Shown here piece by piece: positions 15,665-19,586 of a DNA stretch of 19,586 bases. The stretch's first letter is position 1; every line of letters begins with the position of its first letter. Source of the DNA: JADJPL01 sp049315745 (lineage in GTDB: Bacteria; Bacteroidota; Bacteroidia; Chitinophagales; Saprospiraceae); the NCBI GenBank assembly GCA_049315745.1, contig JBMOJO010000051.1, forward strand, positions 1-19,586, in the 5' to 3' direction. The notes beneath the pieces were generated by a model. That model ran no database searches. It saw nothing but the letters and a program-made list of their open reading frames with translations, and was not told the DNA's origin. Position numbers and translations under genes: made by a program.

Positions 15665-16774
15665 TTAATGCGCCTTGTCCAGTTTACCGAAAATAATGCC
15701 CCCGCCCACGACGTCGTCCCCTTCGTAGAATACGGCTGATTGCCCGGGTGCCACACCACTGACGTTGGCCTGAAACTCTACGGCAGCGGTTCCATTATCC
15801 CCCTGGCGCACAGTACTCAGGGCCGGTTCGCTCTTATATCGGATCTTTACCGCAAGTTCCATTTCCCCTTCAAAGCCCGCATATTTTTGCATATTGAGCT
15901 GATAAACCTGCATACCGTTCCGTACCAGTTCGCTTACAGGGCCTAATACGACCGTATTTTTATCCGGAAGGATATCGGTGACATACATCGGCTCGCCAAA
16001 GGCAATTCCCAGGCCTTTTCGTTGTCCGATGGTGAAGAAAGGATAGCCGTGGTGTTTTCCCAGCACCTCGCCTGCGGCATTTACAAAGAGCCCGCCTTTG
16101 ACCTTTTCTTCAAGGCCGGTCACTTTCCTTTTCAGGAAACCGCGATAGTCGTTATCCGGCACAAAACAAATCTCGTAGCTCTCAGCTTTTTTGGAAAGCG
16201 CCGTATAGCCGGCATCAAAGGCGATTTGCCGCACCTCGGGCTTGGTCATTCCACCGAGGGGGAAGCGGCTGCGCTGCAGGGCGTCCTGGGACAGCCCCCA
16301 GAGGACGTAGGACTGGTCTTTGAGCATATCTGCAGAACGGCGGATGAAATGCCGTCCGTTTTCCGTCCCGATCTGGGCATAGTGCCCTGTGGCGATAAAT
16401 TCGCAGTCGAGTGCATCGGCCCGCTTAAGGAGGGCGTTCCACTTGATGTGGGTATTGCAAAGAACGCAGGGGTTGGGCGTCCGCCCTGCAAGGTATTCGT
16501 CCACAAAATTATCAATGACATAATCGCCGAATTCTTCGCGGATGTCAATGATAAAATGATGGAAACCCATATCCACCGCAACCTGTCGGGCATCGTTGAT
16601 CGAATCCAGGCTACAGCAGCCGGTTTCCTTTTTGCTTCCCCCGGAGTTGGCATAATCCCAGGTTTTCATGGTAATCCCGACCACTTCATAGCCAGATTCG
16701 TGCAACAGCATCGCCGTCACCGTACTGTCTATCCCGCCGCTCATGGCCACAAGGACCCTTCCATTTTTGCTCAT
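15665..16774 (-). CDS. mnmA: tRNA-specific 2-thiouridylase MnmA
   Basis: A 369-residue ATP-dependent enzyme that thiolates U34 of tRNA-Lys, -Glu and -Gln. The PP-loop SGGIDS is at residues 12-17. GRTPNPCVLCN carries C106, which aligns with the catalytic Cys of LCNK in E. coli, and YEICFVPDNDY carries the second catalytic C203. GHYAQI, SYVLWGLSQD and YPFFTIGQRKGLGI are further family blocks. GCCSLDSINDAR (52-63) is typical of Bacteroidota members. The length is normal. The gene is first in a minus-strand pair with rimM. A weak promoter-like match, CACCTTTG (16802-16809, one mismatch to TAnnTTTG), with TTTG 16 nt further upstream, lies about 27 nt before the ATG. Confidence 0.98.
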   Translation of the reverse strand: MSKNGRVLVAMSGGIDSTVTAMLLHESGYEVVGITMKTWDYANSGGSKKETGCCSLDSINDARQVAVDMGFHHFIIDIREEFGDYVIDNFVDEYLAGRTPNPCVLCNTHIKWNALLKRADALDCEFIATGHYAQIGTENGRHFIRRSADMLKDQSYVLWGLSQDALQRSRFPLGGMTKPEVRQIAFDAGYTALSKKAESYEICFVPDNDYRGFLKRKVTGLEEKVKGGLFVNAAGEVLGKHHGYPFFTIGQRKGLGIAFGEPMYVTDILPDKNTVVLGPVSELVRNGMQVYQLNMQKYAGFEGEMELAVKIRYKSEPALSTVRQGDNGTAAVEFQANVSGVAPGQSAVFYEGDDVVGGGIIFGKLDKAH

Positions 16775-16901
16775 CAGTGCTGTTCATTCGGTTGGCGGGC
16801 ACAAAGGTGTGGCCGCGCTTTGCTACAAACCATCACAAAGTACAAATTAATCCGGGGAAAAGTTCAGGGCATGGTTCGATTTCGATTGCCGGTGTGGGCC
16901 T

Positions 16902-17732
16902 TCAGGTCAGGAAGATATCTTTGGGCAGTGCCGGCACCAGGCCCTTTTCGAAAGCCAGCTCAAACATCCGGCGCACAGCAGCGCGTCCTTTTTCCCCCAG
17001 GTCGCGGGAATAGTCGTTAACATAGAGGCCGATATGGCTGTAGATGACCGATTCCTCCATTTCCTGCGCATGGCAGCGCACATAATCCCGGGATTCTGTG
17101 GGGTTTTCCATCGCATAGGCCACGCTGTTTTTCAGTACGCGGTTGAAGGCGAGCTTAATTTCCAGCGGCAGGCTCCGCCGCATAGCGATCCCGCCCAGCG
17201 GTATGGGCATACCGGTGGTTGCCTCCCAGTATTCCCCAAGGTCCATTAGCTTCACCAGCCCCCTGGCGCTATAAGTAAAGCGGTTTTCGTGAATAATCAG
17301 TCCGGCATCGGCCTTGCCGCTAATTACGGCATCCTCGATTTCGGAGAAAAGCAGGGGAAAGGTATTTTTTGCCTCCGGAAATGCCAGGCCGAGCAGGAAG
17401 TTCGCGGTGGTAGTTTTGCCCGGTATGGCAATCCGCAAGCCGGGCACCGCCTCAGGCGGGATATCCCCGCGGGCGATCAGCAGCGGGCCGCATTGATTGC
17501 CGAGGGCGCTACCGGCATCGAGCAGGACATACTCCCCGGCGATGTACGGAAAAGCGTGGTAGCTGATTTTGGTCACGTCCAGATTGCCCCGGAACGCGCC
17601 ATGGTTCAATTCCTCCACATCGGCAAGCCGAACATCAAACTCCAGCCCTTCGGTATCAATCCGTTGGTGCACCAGTGCATCGAAAATGAAGGTATCGTTG
17701 GGGCAGGGAGAAAATCCCACGGTTAATTTCAT
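16902..17732 (-). CDS. mqnD: 1,4-dihydroxy-6-naphthoate synthase (futalosine menaquinone pathway)
   Basis: A 276-residue periplasmic-binding-protein-like enzyme that converts cyclic dehypoxanthinyl futalosine to 1,4-dihydroxy-6-naphthoate. Visible motifs are GFSPCPNDTFIF at 6-17, GNLDVTKISYHAF at 49-61, GSALGNQCGPLLIAR, and GLIIHENRFTY, whose H148 corresponds to the catalytic His described in the Thermus enzyme. GMPIPLGGIAMRRSL and the C-terminal YVNDYSRDLGEKGRAAV are also typical. The length is normal and there is no signal peptide, consistent with a cytoplasmic role. No other mqn gene lies in the window, so the pathway genes are scattered. It stands 127 nt upstream of mnmA on the same strand and diverges from the pseudouridine synthase gene across an 81-bp gap. 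Confidence 0.95.
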   Translation of the reverse strand: MKLTVGFSPCPNDTFIFDALVHQRIDTEGLEFDVRLADVEELNHGAFRGNLDVTKISYHAFPYIAGEYVLLDAGSALGNQCGPLLIARGDIPPEAVPGLRIAIPGKTTTANFLLGLAFPEAKNTFPLLFSEIEDAVISGKADAGLIIHENRFTYSARGLVKLMDLGEYWEATTGMPIPLGGIAMRRSLPLEIKLAFNRVLKNSVAYAMENPTESRDYVRCHAQEMEESVIYSHIGLYVNDYSRDLGEKGRAAVRRMFELAFEKGLVPALPKDIFLT

Positions 17733-17813
17733 ACTTTTGTAACCTTTAAAATTACGTTTCCCAAAGCTGCAGGCAAGCTGCGCTTAACGGGGAAACCGCA
17801 TCATAAATAACCA

Positions 17814-18521
17814 ATGGACAACAGACAGCTTCAAGTAATCTACGAAGACAACCATCTTATCGCGGTGAACAAGCCGAGAGGGGTATTGGTTCAGGGGGAT
17901 ATTACGGAAGACCGCCCCCTTTCCGAGTATGTGAAGGACTACATCAAGGGGCGCTACAAGAAGCCCGGCGAGGTATTCCTGGGGGTCATCCACCGCCTCG
18001 ACCGGCCGGTATCCGGGGTGGTCGTATTTGCCCGCACCAGCAAAGCGCTTGCCCGTATGAACGAACGCTTCAAGAACCGGCAAGTGGACAAAACATATTG
18101 GGCCATCACCACCCAGCGGCCCGAACCGCTGATCGGCCACCTCGCCCATTATATTATCAAGGATACAGAAAAGAACATCTCCAAAGCGCTGGACAAACCG
18201 AGCAACCGCAACAAGGATGCTAAATTTTCTGAGCTCGGTTATGAAATGATCGGCGAACTCGAAGGAAAGCACCTCCTGCGGGTCAAACCCGTCACCGGCC
18301 GGCCGCACCAGATCCGCGTACAACTCGCCAAGGCGGGCTGGCCAATCCTGGGGGACGTCAAATACGGCGCCCGGGAAGGTTTTTCACATGGCGGGATCTA
18401 CCTGCACTGTAGGTCGCTGGCGTTCATCCACCCCGTCAAACTGACCCCGGTGGAAATTATCGCAGCACCCCCTTCCGACCCCGTCTGGGACATCATGACC
18501 GCGATGGCCCAAGAGGATTAA
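17814..18521 (+). CDS. RluA-family RNA pseudouridine synthase (no S4 domain)
   Basis: A 235-residue enzyme converting specific uridines of rRNA or tRNA to pseudouridine. The family core starts almost at once: VIYEDNHLIAVNKPRGVLVQ (9-28), then GVIHRLDRPVSGVVVFARTSKAL with the catalytic D63, then LRVKPVTGRPHQIRVQLA and LGDVKYG, and LHCRSLAFIHPV near the end. The N-terminal S4 RNA-binding domain of RluC/RluD is absent, as in RluA and TruC-like members. Which RNA position it modifies cannot be told. It shares an 81-bp divergent upstream region with mqnD. Its stop lies only 10 bp from the stop of the convergent acyltransferase gene, so there is no room for a separate terminator. The start ATG 17814 follows an A-rich sequence. 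Confidence 0.93.
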   Translation: MDNRQLQVIYEDNHLIAVNKPRGVLVQGDITEDRPLSEYVKDYIKGRYKKPGEVFLGVIHRLDRPVSGVVVFARTSKALARMNERFKNRQVDKTYWAITTQRPEPLIGHLAHYIIKDTEKNISKALDKPSNRNKDAKFSELGYEMIGELEGKHLLRVKPVTGRPHQIRVQLAKAGWPILGDVKYGAREGFSHGGIYLHCRSLAFIHPVKLTPVEIIAAPPSDPVWDIMTAMAQED

Positions 18522-18531
18522 AGCGCTTTTA

Positions 18532-19377
18532 TTACTTCTTTTGCCCCAGTCCCAGGGTGCGCGCCCTCAAAAATCCGAGCAGGGCGTCGCGTTCGCGGTA
18601 TGGCGCCATTTCTTCGAAAGGGATCGGATCGCCGATTTCTACACAAAAATGCTTGCCCATCTTGTTTTTCGTCTCGTAAAGAAGCAGGCCCAGGCGAAGG
18701 GGCATGCTGAACTGGCTCACCATTTGAAACAAACGGCTGTTTTGTCCGGTAAAATAGATGGGAACGACTGTAGCGCGGGAGAGTTGGATCACCTTGGCGG
18801 CGAAGCGCTTCCATTCCAAATCCACTGCCGGTCCGAAAAAAGATTGGGCGGTCGCCACACCGCCTGAGGGGAAAACCCCCATCGCGTGCCCTGCCTTGAT
18901 CCGCTGCACGGCCGCTTGTGCAGTCGCCAGGTTTGTCCTGACTGCCGCCTGGCCGGGGCGGAAATCAATCGGCAGCAGGTGACCGGCGAGGCGGGGGTCG
19001 CGGGCCAGGACTTCGTTCACGAGTATGAAATACTCCGACCGCACCCGGGAAATCAGCTCGCCCATCATCAACCCGTCCAATACGCCAAACGGGTGGTTCG
19101 CCACGAAAACCAGGGGCCCTTCCCTGGGCAACTGATCTAACTTTTGCCAGTCGGCCAATATACTTACCTGAAGTTGCTTCAGGGCCAGGCCCCATAGCGC
19201 CCCTGGCGGGACATCGAGGAAGCGCACTTCATTATATAGCCGTTCGATGAGCGGCCGGCCGCTCAGGTGTTCTACCCCCTGGATAAGCCAGCGTTTCAGC
19301 AGGGGGTCGCCGGCGTCGGCGTAGGTCAGCGACGTCCATGACGTAGCTGCCTGTTGTGATGGTTCGTGTGTTTCCAT
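18532..19377 (-). CDS. PlsC-like lysophospholipid/acyl-lipid acyltransferase family protein
   Basis: A 281-residue protein with the LPLAT fold. The acceptor/catalytic block NHPFGVLDG puts H95 and D101 five residues apart, as in the hemolysin/OlsA-like Bacteroidota members with NHPxGxxDG rather than the classical H-x4-D. A second block, GVFPSGGVA, at 167-175 replaces the usual FPEG/FPAG motif, and VVPIYFTGQNS is the third. The first 80 residues form a mostly helical extension, and a long hydrophobic segment is absent, so it is probably a peripheral membrane enzyme. Likely roles are O-acylation of a lysophospholipid or of an amino-acid lipid; the substrate is not determinable here. It converges with the pseudouridine synthase gene (10-bp gap). 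A TAACTTTG promoter box lies 5 nt before the ATG at 19377, supporting this start. Confidence 0.9.
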   Translation of the reverse strand: METHEPSQQAATSWTSLTYADAGDPLLKRWLIQGVEHLSGRPLIERLYNEVRFLDVPPGALWGLALKQLQVSILADWQKLDQLPREGPLVFVANHPFGVLDGLMMGELISRVRSEYFILVNEVLARDPRLAGHLLPIDFRPGQAAVRTNLATAQAAVQRIKAGHAMGVFPSGGVATAQSFFGPAVDLEWKRFAAKVIQLSRATVVPIYFTGQNSRLFQMVSQFSMPLRLGLLLYETKNKMGKHFCVEIGDPIPFEEMAPYRERDALLGFLRARTLGLGQKK

Positions 19378-19382
19378 TCACA

Positions 19383-19390
19383 CAAAGTTA
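19383..19390 (-). promoter_or_regulatory. Bacteroidota -7 promoter box (TAACTTTG) of the acyltransferase gene
   Basis: TAACTTTG on the minus strand is an exact TAnnTTTG match and ends 5 nt before the ATG at 19377, the same octamer and spacing as at the DUF368 gene. It implies a leaderless mRNA. A -33 TTG is not evident. Confidence 0.55.
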
Positions 19391-19481
19391 GGAATTTATG
19401 CAGCGTATAAAACACCAGAGCAGGTAAAAGTGGACAAAACAGATTTCCGCTATTGCGGACCACACTGTAGGATATTTTTAC

Positions 19482-19531
19482 AAAACTTTTTTTCACACAA
19501 CCCGAAATGGGGTTGTGTGAAAAGGGTTTTT
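19482..19531. repeat. Strong palindrome, copy B of the intergenic element
   Basis: TTTTCACACAACCC (19490-19503) and GGGTTGTGTGAAAA (19510-19523) form a perfect 14-bp stem around a 6-nt loop. In RNA the stem would extend through three G-U pairs (TTT against GGG), one mismatch and four A-U pairs, spanning 19482-19531. The right half (19509-19531) matches copy A at 14731-14752 on the other strand over 22 bases with a 1-nt indel. It lies upstream of the acyltransferase promoter, towards an unseen gene. A terminator for a leftward transcript or a pair of abutted transposon-like ends are both possible. Confidence 0.75.
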
Positions 19532-19532
19532 A

Positions 19533-19547
19533 CGGCGCTTTGCGCCG
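19533..19547. other. Small GC-rich hairpin at right edge
   Basis: CGGCGC and GCGCCG flank the loop TTT, directly after copy B of the palindrome. On the plus strand it is followed by AATTATG, and a frame starting at the ATG at 19552 stays open to the window end (11 complete codons). That is too short to call as a gene. Confidence 0.5.
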
Positions 19548-19586
19548 AATTATGTTCTTAGAGACACGTCATTTTCACGATTTCGC

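Noticed and set aside
16022..17020. 332-codon plus-strand frame
   Set aside because: Antisense to mnmA and the end of mqnD, both firmly identified; no motif of its own.
14753..19508. A composite transposon carrying the housekeeping block
   Set aside because: No transposase is visible, there are no target-site duplications, and the genes inside are ordinary core genes; dispersed repeats or terminators explain the flanks more simply.

Overview
The window comes from a member of the Bacteroidota. The evidence is a GldF/GldG gliding-motility transporter, an 1876-residue surface protein ending in a type B (CHU_C) sorting domain of the type IX secretion system (T9SS), TAnnTTTG promoter boxes, and several genes of Bacteroidota type. 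The futalosine-route menaquinone gene mqnD and the moderately high GC content suggest a Saprospiria- or Chitinophagia-like lineage; that placement is inference.

Layout. Positions 1-5388 hold four plus-strand genes: the 3' end of a probable VPS10/BNR-repeat 'glycosyl hydrolase', a single-ORF fusion of gldF and gldG, a DUF4340 protein 6 nt behind it, and an exported zinc-phospholipase-C/S1-P1-nuclease-like protein. Positions 5562-8633 hold three more plus-strand genes: a DUF368 polyprenyl-phosphate translocase, aroE overlapping its 3' end, and proline dehydrogenase. After a 333-bp gene-free stretch, positions 8967-14597 encode the giant T9SS cargo protein. It has a signal peptide, an N-terminal domain, 14 Cys-paired repeats of about 70 residues, four longer modules, a SprB-like repeat, a pre-terminal Ig-like module and the sorting domain.

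A 320-bp gene-free stretch with nested inverted repeats separates this from a mainly minus-strand block. That block contains tRNA-Arg(CCG), rimM, mnmA and mqnD, then a divergent plus-strand RluA-type pseudouridine synthase, then a convergent minus-strand PlsC-like acyltransferase. Past the acyltransferase promoter, the right edge carries a second strong palindrome. It shares a 22-base core with the first, in opposite orientation.

Functional themes. The motility/secretion theme links gldFG, DUF4340 and the T9SS cargo. The envelope theme links DUF368, the acyltransferase and the exported phospholipase-like enzyme. The translation theme links tRNA-Arg, mnmA, rimM and the pseudouridine synthase. 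I found no CRISPR array, prophage or defence island. The most unusual items are the gldF-gldG fusion, the two-tier repeat architecture of the surface protein, the paired intergenic palindromes flanking the 4.7-kb housekeeping block, and promoter boxes only 5 nt from start codons, which suggest leaderless mRNAs.
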